From Deltaproteobacteria bacterium (lineage in GTDB: Bacteria; Myxococcota_A; Polyangia; Polyangiales; JADJMO01), in contig JANYDK010000016.1 in NCBI GenBank assembly GCA_025363655.1, positions 59,803 through 123,802 on the forward strand: a DNA stretch of 64,000 nucleotides, read 5' to 3'. Every line of letters starts with the position of its first letter. The stretch's first letter is position 1. Both the position numbers and the translations under genes were made by a program. Under the pieces are notes generated by a model. It saw only the letters and a program-made list of their open reading frames with translations. It was not told the origin of the DNA and searched no databases. Positions 42,004-54,156 of this stretch are shown here, piece by piece.

Positions 42004-42858
42004 ATGCAGGTGACTTTTCACGGCGACGCAGGTGCGCTGGGCGACATCGCGCGCGACTTCTGGCTCCGCGACGAAGCGATGAACAACCTCGTGCTCGGCC
42101 TCGTCGCGCGCATGCGCGGCACGCCCGACGGCACCATGGGCGGCGAAACGGTGAAGACGTTCGCCTCCATCAGAGGCGACTCCGGCGCGCTCGTCGGCAC
42201 CGCGTGGCGCACCCCGCCGAACGCGCTCGTCGTCTCGGCGATGGGCCCTTCTGCGATCGAGGCCCTGGTCCCCGCCATCCTCGCGCACGACCCGACCCTC
42301 GACGGCGTGATGGGCCCGACGACTTCCTGCGACGCCTTCGCCGAGGCCTTTTCCAGGCTCTCCGGGAAGAAATATAACTTGATTATGCACGAGGGCGTCT
42401 ATTGCCTCGAGACCTTCGTCGAGCCCACCTGGGCCCCTGGCCGCCTCCGCCCCGCCGCCGAACCCGACGCCCCATTGCTCATCGAATGGCTCCGCCAATT
42501 CGGCATCGACGCGCATCTGCCGGCGCTCGACATCGACCCCGAGAAGCTCGTCCGCAGGTACCTCGACACCGGCACGATGTTCCTCTGGGAGCACGAAGGG
42601 ACGCCGGTGACGATGGTCGGCAGCAACGCCCGCACCCCGAACGGTGCCCGCGTCGGCCCGGTGTACACGCCGTCGAATTTGCGGGGCAGAGGGTATGGGA
42701 CGTCGGGCACTGCGGCGGTGACGAAGCAGCTCCTCGATGCGGGGCAGAAGTTTTGTTTCCTCTTCACGGATCTGTCGAATCAGACTTCGAACGGGATTTA
42801 TCGAAGGATTGGATATCGACAGGTGGGTGAGTACCGCTGGTGGGGATTCACCGCGTAA
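42004..42858 (+). CDS. GNAT-family acetyltransferase
   Basis: 284 residues. The C-terminal half has the GNAT core: GTMFLWEHEGTPVTMVGS, RVGPVYTPSNLRGRGYGTSGTAAV (the acetyl-CoA pyrophosphate-binding Q/RxxGxG/A-like motif is RGRGYG), FLFTDLSNQTSNGIYRRIGYRQVGEY. The N-terminal half is a second, divergent domain, as in the predicted acetyltransferases with two GNAT-like halves. It transfers an acetyl group from acetyl-CoA to an amine. Substrate unknown. The stop is 49 bp before the UbiB-like gene on the same strand. Confidence 0.85.
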   Translation: MQVTFHGDAGALGDIARDFWLRDEAMNNLVLGLVARMRGTPDGTMGGETVKTFASIRGDSGALVGTAWRTPPNALVVSAMGPSAIEALVPAILAHDPTLDGVMGPTTSCDAFAEAFSRLSGKKYNLIMHEGVYCLETFVEPTWAPGRLRPAAEPDAPLLIEWLRQFGIDAHLPALDIDPEKLVRRYLDTGTMFLWEHEGTPVTMVGSNARTPNGARVGPVYTPSNLRGRGYGTSGTAAVTKQLLDAGQKFCFLFTDLSNQTSNGIYRRIGYRQVGEYRWWGFTA

Positions 42859-42907
42859 GCGCGGGCGCCCTGGATTCCCCTCCTCCCCGACCCCATCGTG
42901 TCTCCCC

Positions 42908-44209
42908 ATGGGAGGAGACGGGAAAAAAATCCCCGAGGGGCGACTCGGGCGACTCGCACGTATGGCTGGGGTCGGGCTTCGCAGTGGGGCGAGCTTGCTC
43001 GTCTCCAAAGAAGGCGACTCGGCGGCCAAGCACGCGGCGGAGGTGTTCGGCACCTTGCGAGGGCTCGCGGCGAAGGTCGGGCAGATGGCGAGCTACGTCG
43101 ATGGCGTGGTGCCGGAGAAGCATCGCGATGCCTACGAGACGGCGATGAAGGGGCTGCGCGCGGCGGCGCCGACGTCGTCGCCGACGGAGGTTCGGCGGCT
43201 CGTCGAAGAAGAGCTGGGCGGGCCCGTCGACAGGCTCTTTTCCGAGTGGAACGACGTTCCGATCGCGAGCGCGTCGGTCGGTCAGGTGCATCGGGCGACG
43301 ACGCTCGATGGCATCGAGGTGGCGGTGAAGGTGCAACATCCGGGCATCGTCAAAGCGATCGAAGCCGACCTCGCCAACGCCGGGATGATGGGCAGCTTCG
43401 CGTCGATGGTGGCGGGGCGACGCTTCGACGTGCCGGGGCAGATCGCGGTCATCAAACAGCGCTTTCGCGAAGAGCTCGACTACGAGCTGGAGGCCGAGCG
43501 TATCCGCGCCTTCGCCGAAATTCACGCGGGCGATCCCCACATTCGCATCCTCGAGCTGATCGACGATCGCTCGAGCAAACGGGTGCTCACGACGCGCTTC
43601 GTCGACGGCATCGGCTACGACGCGGCGTGCGAGGCGCCGGTGGCCGAGCGGCGCCTCTTCGCCGAGACGATGTGGCGGTTCGTCTTCAAGGGCAACCTCG
43701 TCGGCGGGATGTTCAACGCCGATCCGCACCCGGGGAACTACCTCTTCCACGAGAACGGCGACGTCACCTTCCTCGACTTCGGGTGCGTGCAGCGCATCGA
43801 TCCCGACAAGCAGAACGACGCACGACGGATGCACCGCGCCGCCATCGACGGCGAGATGAAGGCCTTTCGAGAGGGCGCGATTCGCATGATCGGCATGAAG
43901 CCGGGCAAGCTCTCGGAGGCGTCGCTCGAGTACACGCGGCTCTGCTTTCGCCCCCTCTTCGAGCGTCCGTTCCACATGACCCGCGAATACGCGGCCGACC
44001 TGCTGGTAAAAATGAAGGACCTCGCGCACGTGGCCAAGGGTGCGAAGGACGAAGAGTTCTTCACCATGCCCACCGACGTCCTCTTCATCAATCGCCTGCA
44101 ATTCGGCTTCTATTCGGTGCTCGCGCGGCTCGACGTCGAGGTCGACTATGCGGCGGTGGAGGAGAGTTTCTGGCCCGAGGTCGAGGCGGCCGAGGCGGCG
44201 GCGGAGTGA
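42908..44209 (+). CDS. UbiB/ABC1-type atypical kinase-like protein
   Basis: 433 residues. The ABC1 hallmarks are present: KVGQMASYVDG (the KxGQ motif), ASASVGQVHRAT (Ala-rich loop in place of a glycine loop), IEVAVKVQHPG (Lys), NADPHPGNYLF and FLDFGCVQRI. In bacteria and mitochondria these ATPase/kinase-like proteins support ubiquinone biosynthesis or lipid handling. No ubiquinone genes lie nearby and there is no C-terminal membrane helix pair as in E. coli UbiB, so I give the family but not the pathway. Confidence 0.9.
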   Translation: MGGDGKKIPEGRLGRLARMAGVGLRSGASLLVSKEGDSAAKHAAEVFGTLRGLAAKVGQMASYVDGVVPEKHRDAYETAMKGLRAAAPTSSPTEVRRLVEEELGGPVDRLFSEWNDVPIASASVGQVHRATTLDGIEVAVKVQHPGIVKAIEADLANAGMMGSFASMVAGRRFDVPGQIAVIKQRFREELDYELEAERIRAFAEIHAGDPHIRILELIDDRSSKRVLTTRFVDGIGYDAACEAPVAERRLFAETMWRFVFKGNLVGGMFNADPHPGNYLFHENGDVTFLDFGCVQRIDPDKQNDARRMHRAAIDGEMKAFREGAIRMIGMKPGKLSEASLEYTRLCFRPLFERPFHMTREYAADLLVKMKDLAHVAKGAKDEEFFTMPTDVLFINRLQFGFYSVLARLDVEVDYAAVEESFWPEVEAAEAAAE

Positions 44210-44221
44210 CGCGTGCGGTGA

Positions 44222-44233
44222 TACGTTGAGGGC
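44222..44233 (+). promoter_or_regulatory. Leaderless-type -10 box of the single-domain kinase gene
   Basis: TACGTT is followed by six bases and then the GTG at 44234, just after the UbiB-like stop codon at 44209. Confidence 0.45.
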
Positions 44234-45577
44234 GTGTCCGAACCCACGCCCGGCACCATCGTTGCCGGCAAATACAAGATCAAGAAGCGCCTCGGACGCG
44301 GCGGCTTCGGCGCGGTCTACGAGGCCGAGCATGTGGAGATCGGGCGGCGGGTGGCGCTGAAGACCATCGATCGCACGCACTCGGCCAACGTCGAGCAGGT
44401 GACGCGCTTCCGGCGCGAGGCGCGCGCGGCGGGGAGCGTCGAGAGCGAGCACATCGTCCACGTCTTCGACATCGGAGAAGATCCCGACGTCGGCCTCTAC
44501 ATGGTGATGGAGCTGCTCGCCGGCGAAGATCTCTCGACCAAGCTCGATCGGGTCGGTCGCTTGTCGGTCGAGCACGCCGTCGACTTCGCCCATCAAGCGG
44601 CGCGCGGGCTCGGGAAGGCGCACGCCGCGGGCGTGATTCATCGCGATTTGAAGCCCGCCAACATCTTCCTCACGAGCCGCGAAGAGGCGACGCGCGCGAC
44701 GGTGAAGGTCGTCGATTTCGGCGTCTCCAAGCTGGCGCCGAACGCACGCGTGGCTGGCGACGACGAGGCCATCACCCGCGCCGGCGTCACCATGGGAACG
44801 CCGCAATACATGGCCCCCGAGCAGGTGCGCGGCGGCGTCATCGATCATCGCGTCGACGTCTGGGCGCTCGGTGCCGTGCTCTACGAGATGCTCGCCGGCA
44901 CCGCCGCCTATCCGCTCCTCGAGACCTACGAACAAACCTTCATGTCGATCGCGATGGGGAGGCCGAAGCCCCTCGCCGAGCTCGCGCCCTGGGTGCCCGC
45001 GCCGCTCGTCGACGTCGTCGAGCGCGCCATGCAGCACGAGCTCTCCGCGCGGTTTCACGACTGCGAAGCGTTCGCCGATGCGCTGGTGACGGCGATGCCT
45101 TCGGTGTTCCCCGATTCGGCGCGCAGGCGTCGCCCGAAGCTCGAACCGCCGCCGCCGCCACCGAGCTCCCCGCGCGAAAACTCGGCGATCAGCGTCGCCG
45201 TTCCGCTCAGCCCTTCGATGCGCAAGCGACGTCGACGCCTTCGCATCGTCGCCTTCTCGGCCCTCGCCGTCGCCAGCGCGATCGCGCTCATCGCCATCGG
45301 CTCGCGACTGCGTCCGCCGACGCCGAGCGAGTCGAACGTAGCGGCCCCGCCACAGGCGACGGGCACCCCGCTGCCGACCGTGACGCCGAGCACGACGACG
45401 AAGCCGTCGGTGACGGTGGTGATGGCGAAGGTCTCCGCCTCGACGCCGAATCCATCGGCGCAACCGAGCGCCCCGACGACAGCCCTGAAAACAGCACCCA
45501 TCGTCGCCGTACCGAAGCAGCTGCCGCCTCCCGAGCCGACCCAATTCGGGGCCGCTGGCGTCTCTTCCTCGTACTAG
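44234..45577 (+). CDS. Ser/Thr protein kinase with a C-terminal membrane segment
   Basis: 447 residues from GTG. A complete Hanks kinase domain (about 10-280): GRGGFGAVYEA, VALKTID, HRDLKPANIF at about 136, VDFGVSK, TMGTPQYMAPEQ. A hydrophobic segment near residues 337-360 (IVAFSALAVASAIALIAIG) would place the Ala/Thr/Pro-rich tail outside the inner membrane. This is the classic bacterial receptor-kinase layout, although the outer part is a flexible tail with no sensor domain. Its signal and targets are unknown; FHA proteins in this window are candidates. Confidence 0.93.
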   Translation: MSEPTPGTIVAGKYKIKKRLGRGGFGAVYEAEHVEIGRRVALKTIDRTHSANVEQVTRFRREARAAGSVESEHIVHVFDIGEDPDVGLYMVMELLAGEDLSTKLDRVGRLSVEHAVDFAHQAARGLGKAHAAGVIHRDLKPANIFLTSREEATRATVKVVDFGVSKLAPNARVAGDDEAITRAGVTMGTPQYMAPEQVRGGVIDHRVDVWALGAVLYEMLAGTAAYPLLETYEQTFMSIAMGRPKPLAELAPWVPAPLVDVVERAMQHELSARFHDCEAFADALVTAMPSVFPDSARRRRPKLEPPPPPPSSPRENSAISVAVPLSPSMRKRRRRLRIVAFSALAVASAIALIAIGSRLRPPTPSESNVAAPPQATGTPLPTVTPSTTTKPSVTVVMAKVSASTPNPSAQPSAPTTALKTAPIVAVPKQLPPPEPTQFGAAGVSSSY

Positions 45578-45672
45578 AAATCGCTCTTCTTTCACCGCCG
45601 CCTCTGCGATCACGACGCGAGCGTCGGTGAGATCTGGGCTCGCGACGTCGCCCGAGTATATTCCGCGCGATC

Positions 45673-46281
45673 ATGACGGTGGAGATGGCGAGCGCGACGA
45701 CCAAGGGGTGCCTCCTCGGAACCCCGATCGTGGGAGCCGTCGACGACTATCTCCAGCGTCACGGCCGCGCCGCCGGTCACGAAGTGCGCGCGCGCATGCC
45801 CGAGGCGTGGAAGGGCTGGATCGATCCCCACGCGCTGAGCCTCGGCATCATGGGCGCGCGCTGGTACCCCTATCCGTTCGTCGGCGAGCTCGTTCGCACG
45901 ATGGGCGCGGTCGTCCACACGCCCGACGAGGATGCTTTTCTCAGGCAGGTGGCGACGGCCGGCATCGATGGGGCCGTCAACACCGCCATGCGCGTGCTCC
46001 TCCGCTACGCCGTCTCGCCGACTGCCCTCGCCGCCAGGGGCCAGGAGTCATGGAACCTGTTCCACGACACCGGCAAGGTGACGATCCTCTCCGTCACCGC
46101 CAACGAGTACGTCTCGCAGATCACCGAGTGGCCGAGTCACGACGTCACGGTCTGCAAGCTCTCGATGGAAGCTCGGCGGCGTCTCATCGAGCGAACAGGC
46201 GCCCGTCACGTCCTCGCCCGCCGCGACAAATGCGTGGCCTGGGGCCACGGAGGTTGTGTCACCCGTGTACGGTGGTCTTGA
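45673..46281 (+). CDS. Myxobacterial paralogous-family protein, paralogue of 35170-35796
   Basis: 202 residues. Shared with its paralogue are GRAAGHEVRARMPEAWKGW, ARWYPYPFVGELVR, ARGQESWNLFHDTGKVTIL and a C-terminal WGHGGCVTRVRW. The last element lacks one of the Cys present in the paralogue. A TATATT box lies ten bases before the ATG. Its neighbours are a Ser/Thr kinase upstream and an acyl-CoA synthetase downstream, in the same direction. The function is unknown, as for the paralogue. Confidence 0.65.
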   Translation: MTVEMASATTKGCLLGTPIVGAVDDYLQRHGRAAGHEVRARMPEAWKGWIDPHALSLGIMGARWYPYPFVGELVRTMGAVVHTPDEDAFLRQVATAGIDGAVNTAMRVLLRYAVSPTALAARGQESWNLFHDTGKVTILSVTANEYVSQITEWPSHDVTVCKLSMEARRRLIERTGARHVLARRDKCVAWGHGGCVTRVRWS

Positions 46282-46305
46282 GTCTCGGGTATCCTCGCCG
46301 GCGGA

Positions 46306-48078
46306 ATGACGACACCGACGTTTTCTCCGCGGTTTTCCGATATTTTTACGATGTTTCGACGCTCCGTGCGCCGCTACGAGGAGCGGCCGCTCTTCGGGTT
46401 GCACGACGAAGCGAGCGGGACGTGGCGATGGCGCACGTATCGCGAGGTCGGCGTCGAGGTCGAGGCGTACCGCAGCGCGCTCGAAGCGCTCGGCGTCGGA
46501 CGCGGCGATCGCATCGCGGTCATCTCCAACAATCGCATCGAGTGGGCCATCGCCTGCTATGCCGCCTACGGACGTGGCGCGGCGTGGGTGCCGATGTACG
46601 AAGCCCAGCTCGAGTCCGATTGGTCGTTCATCCTCGAGGACTCGGGCGCCAAGCTCTGCTTCACCTCGACCGAGGCCATCGCCGAGCGCATCCGCGCGAT
46701 CGCGCCGAATCTTCGCGTCGTCTCCTTCGAGGGCGAGCTGCCGCGTCTCGTCGCCGAAGCCCGCGAGCGTCCGTCGCCGCCGATCACTCCGTCGCCCGAC
46801 GACGTGGCCAACATCATCTACACCAGCGGCACCACCGGGAAGCCGAAGGGCGTGGTCCTCTCGCACGCCAACCTCGTCGCCAGCATCGCCGGCGCGGGCG
46901 CGGTCTTTCCCTTTTCTCCCGACGATCGATCGCTCGCCTTCCTCCCGTGGGCGCACGTCGCCGGCGGCGTCTCCGAGATCCACGGCATCGTCGCCAGCGG
47001 CGCCTCGACGGCGATCTGCAGCCGCGTCGATCGCATTCTCCCCTCGCTCGCCGAGGTGCAGCCGACCGTCCTCATCGCCGTGCCGCGCATCTGGAACAAA
47101 CTCTACGATGGCGTGCAAAAGCAGCTCGCCGCGCGTCCGAAGGCCATCCGCGACATCGTCAAGTTGGCGCTCGCCGCGGCGACCAAAGAGCGTGAAGGCA
47201 AGCCCTTGAAGCCACACGAGAGGGCGGCCCTGGCGTTCGCGAAGAAGGTCGTCTTCTCCAAGATCACCGCGCGCCTCGGCGGGCGACTGCGCTGTGCGCT
47301 CTCCGGCGCCGCCGCGCTCAGCCCCGACGTCGCGCGCTTCATCGACGGGCTCGGCATCCGCGTCTACGAGGCCTACGGCATGACCGAGTCGAGCTCGGCG
47401 TGTACCGTCAACCGCCGCGACGCGCAGCGCATCGGCTCGGTCGGTCTTCCCTTCCCCGGCGTGCGCATCGAGCTCGATCACGACGTGCTCGGCGGAGACA
47501 AGGACAACGGCGAGATCATCATCCACTCGCCCGGCGTGATGGTCGGATACCTCAATCGTCCCGACGACACCGCGGCGACGCTGACCAAAGATCGTGGCCT
47601 CCGCACCGGCGATCTCGGCCGCATCGATGGCGACGGCTTCCTCTTCATCACGGGTCGCGTGAAGGAGCTCTACAAGCTCGAGAACGGAAAATTCGTCGCT
47701 CCGGCGCCGATGGAAGAGACGATCACCCTCAGCCCCTTCATCGCCCAGGTGATGGTCCACGGGCTCAATCGGCCGTACAACGTCGCGCTGGTGGTGCCCG
47801 ATCGGGCGAGCCTGGAGGCGTGGGCGAAGGAGAACGCCATCTCCGCCGCCGACTACGCCACGCTCTGCCGGCACCCGCGCGTCCACGCGCTCATCACCGG
47901 CGAAATTTCGCGCCTGCTCAGCCAGGGCAAGGGGTACGAGAAGGTCGAGCGCTTCGTCGTCGTCCCCGACGAGATGACAGTCGAAGGTGGAGCTCTCACC
48001 CCGACCATGAAGTTGAAGCGCAAGGTCGTCACCGATCGCTTCCGCTCGCAGCTCGATTCGCTCTACGCGCCCAACTGA
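46306..48078 (+). CDS. Long-chain acyl-CoA synthetase
   Basis: 590 residues, the FadD15-like AMP-forming group that activates long-chain fatty acids. Motifs: IIYTSGTTGKPKGVVLSHAN (P-loop), FLPWAHVAGGVSE, YEAYGMTESSSACTVN, LRTGDLGRIDGDGFLFITGR, KELYKLENGKFVAP with the family's gate residues, and MKLKRKVV at the end with the catalytic Lys. The size matches long-chain synthetases rather than the 519-residue enzyme at 12065. A TATCCT box sits ten bases before the ATG. It probably supplies acyl-CoA for beta-oxidation or lipid synthesis. Confidence 0.92.
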   Translation: MTTPTFSPRFSDIFTMFRRSVRRYEERPLFGLHDEASGTWRWRTYREVGVEVEAYRSALEALGVGRGDRIAVISNNRIEWAIACYAAYGRGAAWVPMYEAQLESDWSFILEDSGAKLCFTSTEAIAERIRAIAPNLRVVSFEGELPRLVAEARERPSPPITPSPDDVANIIYTSGTTGKPKGVVLSHANLVASIAGAGAVFPFSPDDRSLAFLPWAHVAGGVSEIHGIVASGASTAICSRVDRILPSLAEVQPTVLIAVPRIWNKLYDGVQKQLAARPKAIRDIVKLALAAATKEREGKPLKPHERAALAFAKKVVFSKITARLGGRLRCALSGAAALSPDVARFIDGLGIRVYEAYGMTESSSACTVNRRDAQRIGSVGLPFPGVRIELDHDVLGGDKDNGEIIIHSPGVMVGYLNRPDDTAATLTKDRGLRTGDLGRIDGDGFLFITGRVKELYKLENGKFVAPAPMEETITLSPFIAQVMVHGLNRPYNVALVVPDRASLEAWAKENAISAADYATLCRHPRVHALITGEISRLLSQGKGYEKVERFVVVPDEMTVEGGALTPTMKLKRKVVTDRFRSQLDSLYAPN

Positions 48079-48128
48079 TGACTACAGTCCGCGTTGCTCG
48101 ATCGGCGACGCGCACGTAGAAGAGGCTC

Positions 48129-49034
48129 ATGGGTACTCGAAGCGCCTTCGTTCTCGCCCTCGGCCTCGGTCTCTCACTCGCGGCGTGCGCGCAGAAGGGG
48201 CCCGAGCCGCAGCTCGCCAGCTCGGCGACGCAGCCGAGCCACGCGGCCGCCTATGGTGACGAGCTCGAGCACGTCTCGGGTCGCATCCAGGCCCGGAGCG
48301 AACGCGCGCGCGCCATTTTTTCCGGCTTCTTCGGCTACGGCAAGGCGCTGAAGGCGCCGAAAGAGACGTGGGTCCTGCAGGTCTACGATCGCGCCGATGC
48401 TGCCGGACGAAGCTCGGCCTACGCCGCCCGCCGTCACGAGGTCGAGAGCGCGGCAGGCTTCTTCGACAAAGAGGGCGACGACATCGCGCGCAAGGCCGGC
48501 GGCGCCGCCGATTTCGCGGTGAAGAAGGCCAAGTGCGAGAACGTCAACGCCGGTGGCGCAGTCGTCGCCACACTCAAAGATTCGTACGACGACAAGCTCC
48601 ACGATCGCCTCAAAGACGGCAACGACGCGATGACGCTGATCGATCGCTACCGCGAGACGATGGGCAAGGAAGACGCGGCTGCGCTCGAGAAGCAGGCCGA
48701 TGAAATCGCGTCGGCGAGCTTCGTCGTCAGCGTCGGGCTCATCGAAGATCGCACCGAGTTCCGAAGGCTCCTCGCCGAGGCGAGCGACGTCGCGAAGACC
48801 GCCGATCAATACATCGCCGACGAGAAGACGTTCCAGGGCGAGGCCGGTCGTACCGACGCCGAGAAGAAGGCGTCGGAGGCGCGCATCACCGAGATGACGA
48901 AGGCGCGATCGCGTATCCAACCGGCCGTCGAGGCTGCGAAGCCGATGGACGGCAAGCTCGACAAGGACATCGAGACGATTCAGAAGGAATACGCCGACGC
49001 CTTCAAGGAGCTGCGAAATCAGACGAAGAAGTAG
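48129..49034 (+). CDS. Helical lipoprotein of unknown function
   Basis: 301 residues. The lipobox is LSLAACAQKG. The mature protein is almost all alpha-helical and charged (AKKASEARITEM, IETIQKEYADAFKELRNQTKK), with heptad-like patterns that suggest coiled coils. A single Cys after the lipobox (AKCENVNAGG) is present. It has no known domain I can name. It stands between the acyl-CoA synthetase and the PilZ gene, all on the same strand. Confidence 0.75.
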   Translation: MGTRSAFVLALGLGLSLAACAQKGPEPQLASSATQPSHAAAYGDELEHVSGRIQARSERARAIFSGFFGYGKALKAPKETWVLQVYDRADAAGRSSAYAARRHEVESAAGFFDKEGDDIARKAGGAADFAVKKAKCENVNAGGAVVATLKDSYDDKLHDRLKDGNDAMTLIDRYRETMGKEDAAALEKQADEIASASFVVSVGLIEDRTEFRRLLAEASDVAKTADQYIADEKTFQGEAGRTDAEKKASEARITEMTKARSRIQPAVEAAKPMDGKLDKDIETIQKEYADAFKELRNQTKK

Positions 49035-49129
49035 CCGAGGCTATCCGCTTTTCCTGATGTAGGATATTTGCCTACCTTCCTCGAGGCGAGTGAGGATCGG
49101 GCGAGAGAAACCTGCTCGGGAGGTGCGCC

Positions 49130-49582
49130 GTGGATGAACCCTTCGTCGTCTATGCCCGCGATCGTCGAACGATTCGCCGGCTCGCTCGCCACGGTTGTGA
49201 AGTCGTCCGCGAGCGTGACTTCCGTCGCGTCGGGCATCGCATCCTCGATCTCTCCGCGGGAGGGATGCGCGTCGTCGCCGATACGCCGGTGCTGACCGGA
49301 GAGACGATGCTCGTCTCCTTCCGCGCGCCCGGGAGCGATCTCTTCGTCGACGCCGAAGCGACTGTGACCCGCGTGATCCACGGGCGACGCCCCGAAGATC
49401 GCGGCCTCGCGCTCGGCCTCAAGTTCCGCGCGATGGAGGAAGAGTCGCGGCGCGTGCTCTCGCTTTCGCTCCTGCGACTTCCTGCCCCGTGGGCCGAACG
49501 CGCACCGCGCGTCGACTGGGCGAAGACGGTGAAGAGCATCGCGTATCCCGCCTTGAGATCGCGAAGCTCCACGCTCGGTTGA
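49130..49582 (+). CDS. PilZ-domain protein
   Basis: 150 residues from GTG, with GGGAGG upstream. The c-di-GMP-binding pattern is readable but compressed: RDFRRVGHR supplies the RxxxR-like Arg residues and ILDLSAGGMRVVAD the (D/N)xSxxG motif, followed by the strands of the PilZ barrel. It probably binds cyclic di-GMP and alters motility or export. The C-terminal tail (about 120-150) is basic and unrelated. The next gene is a Ser/Thr kinase, but no partner can be named. Confidence 0.85.
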   Translation: MDEPFVVYARDRRTIRRLARHGCEVVRERDFRRVGHRILDLSAGGMRVVADTPVLTGETMLVSFRAPGSDLFVDAEATVTRVIHGRRPEDRGLALGLKFRAMEEESRRVLSLSLLRLPAPWAERAPRVDWAKTVKSIAYPALRSRSSTLG

Positions 49583-49641
49583 GCGAGCGGGCGGCTTCGG
49601 AGCCCTTCGTTCTCGTTTCGCTGTAAGCTCGCGGTCACCAA

Positions 49642-52770
<3,129 letters not shown>

Positions 52771-52805
52771 GATTCTGAGACGTCGCGTCCTGCCTGTCGC
52801 TCGGC

Positions 52806-54098
52806 TCACCCGAGAGCGCGAGCCAAAATCGCATCGACGTGTCGCAGCACGTGGCCGAGGTCGAAGCAGCGGCGGACCTCTTGTTCGGTCATCTTGGCGC
52901 TGATGTCGGGATCGGCGACGAGGCCGTCGACGAAGCTCGCGCCCTTTCGGGTGCGCATCGCGTTGCGCTGCACCCAGACGTAAGCCTCCTGACGAGCGAC
53001 GCCCTTGCCGACGAGCTCGAGGAGCACGCCTTCGCTGAAAAATAGGCCTCCGGTGATCTCGAGGTTGCGACGGAGGTTCTCGTCGTAGACGACCAGTCCT
53101 TCGACGAGGCCGGCGGAGCGCTCGAGCATGAAGGCGAGGGTGGCGGTGGCATCGGGCGCGATCATGCGCTCGACCGAAGAGTGCGAGATGTCGCGTTCGT
53201 GCCAGAGCGCGACGTCTTCGAGCGCCGGAATGGCCGCGGCGCGGACGATGCGTGCGAGGCCGCAGAGGTTCTCGCTCAAGATCGGGTTCCGCTTGTGCGG
53301 CATCGCCGAAGAGCCTTTTTGCCCGGTGGTGAAGGCCTCTTCTGCTTCAGCGACCTCCGTGCGCTGCCAGTGCCTCACGTTGGTCGCGAGGCGCTCGATG
53401 CCGGCGGCGACGACCGCGAGGGCGGTGAAATAGGCCGCGTGACGATCGCGGGAGACGACCTGGGTCGCGACCGTCTCGGGACGGAGCCCGAGCTTGTCCA
53501 GCGCATCGGCTTCGATTTCGGGCGTCAGGTGCGCGTAGCTGCCGACGGCGCCGGCGATCTTCCCGACCGCGATCTCGTCGCGTGCGGTGAGGAGACGAAC
53601 GCGACCACGGGCAATCTCGGCGTGGTGCCCGGCAAGCGCGAGGCCGAAGGTGACCGGCTCGGCGTGGATGCCATGAGAGCGGCCGATCATCGGCACGTGC
53701 GCGTGCTGTTTGGCGCGCGCGGCGAGGGCGGCGAGGAGGCGATCGATGCGCGGGAGCATCGCGTCGACGGCGTCGCGCAGGAGAATGGCGAGCGCGCTGT
53801 CGAGCACGTCGCTCGAGGTCATGCCGCGATGGAGCCAACGCGCCGCCGGACCGACCAGCTCTTCGACGTGCGTGAGGAAGGCGATGACGTCGTGCTTCAC
53901 CACGCGCTCGATGGCGTCGATGCGATCGGAGTCGAGCACCAGGTTCTTCTCGCGAATCGAGGCGGCGGTGCCGACCGGGACGACCGACGCGCGCTCCATC
54001 GCCTCACAAGCGGCGAGCTCGACCTCGAGCCAGACCTCGAAACGGCGCTTGGACGACCAGAGCTCGGCGAAGTCCTTCGGGGTGTAGCGGGGGATCAT
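52806..54098 (-). CDS. purB: Adenylosuccinate lyase
   Basis: 430 residues, the usual length. It catalyses two purine steps, cleavage of SAICAR to AICAR and of adenylosuccinate to AMP, with release of fumarate. Signatures: MIPRYTPKDFAELWSSKRRF at the start, HRGMTSSDVLDSA, GRSHGIHAEPVTFG (catalytic His), and GSSAMPHKRNPILSENLCGL, the fumarase/aspartase-superfamily loop with the catalytic Ser. The chosen ATG gives the family's first residues. It converges with the large kinase gene. A housekeeping gene, it supports a chromosomal setting. Confidence 0.97.
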   Translation of the reverse strand: MIPRYTPKDFAELWSSKRRFEVWLEVELAACEAMERASVVPVGTAASIREKNLVLDSDRIDAIERVVKHDVIAFLTHVEELVGPAARWLHRGMTSSDVLDSALAILLRDAVDAMLPRIDRLLAALAARAKQHAHVPMIGRSHGIHAEPVTFGLALAGHHAEIARGRVRLLTARDEIAVGKIAGAVGSYAHLTPEIEADALDKLGLRPETVATQVVSRDRHAAYFTALAVVAAGIERLATNVRHWQRTEVAEAEEAFTTGQKGSSAMPHKRNPILSENLCGLARIVRAAAIPALEDVALWHERDISHSSVERMIAPDATATLAFMLERSAGLVEGLVVYDENLRRNLEITGGLFFSEGVLLELVGKGVARQEAYVWVQRNAMRTRKGASFVDGLVADPDISAKMTEQEVRRCFDLGHVLRHVDAILARALG

Positions 54099-54156
54099 GG
54101 CGGTCCCCTACCACGCGCAGGCGCCGGCGCGGAGAGGTCAGATCACCGAGGCCGAC

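Noticed and set aside
42848..45613. 921-codon minus-strand frame opposite the UbiB-like and kinase genes
   Set aside because: Both plus-strand genes have clear conserved motifs; this frame has none and is compositionally biased.
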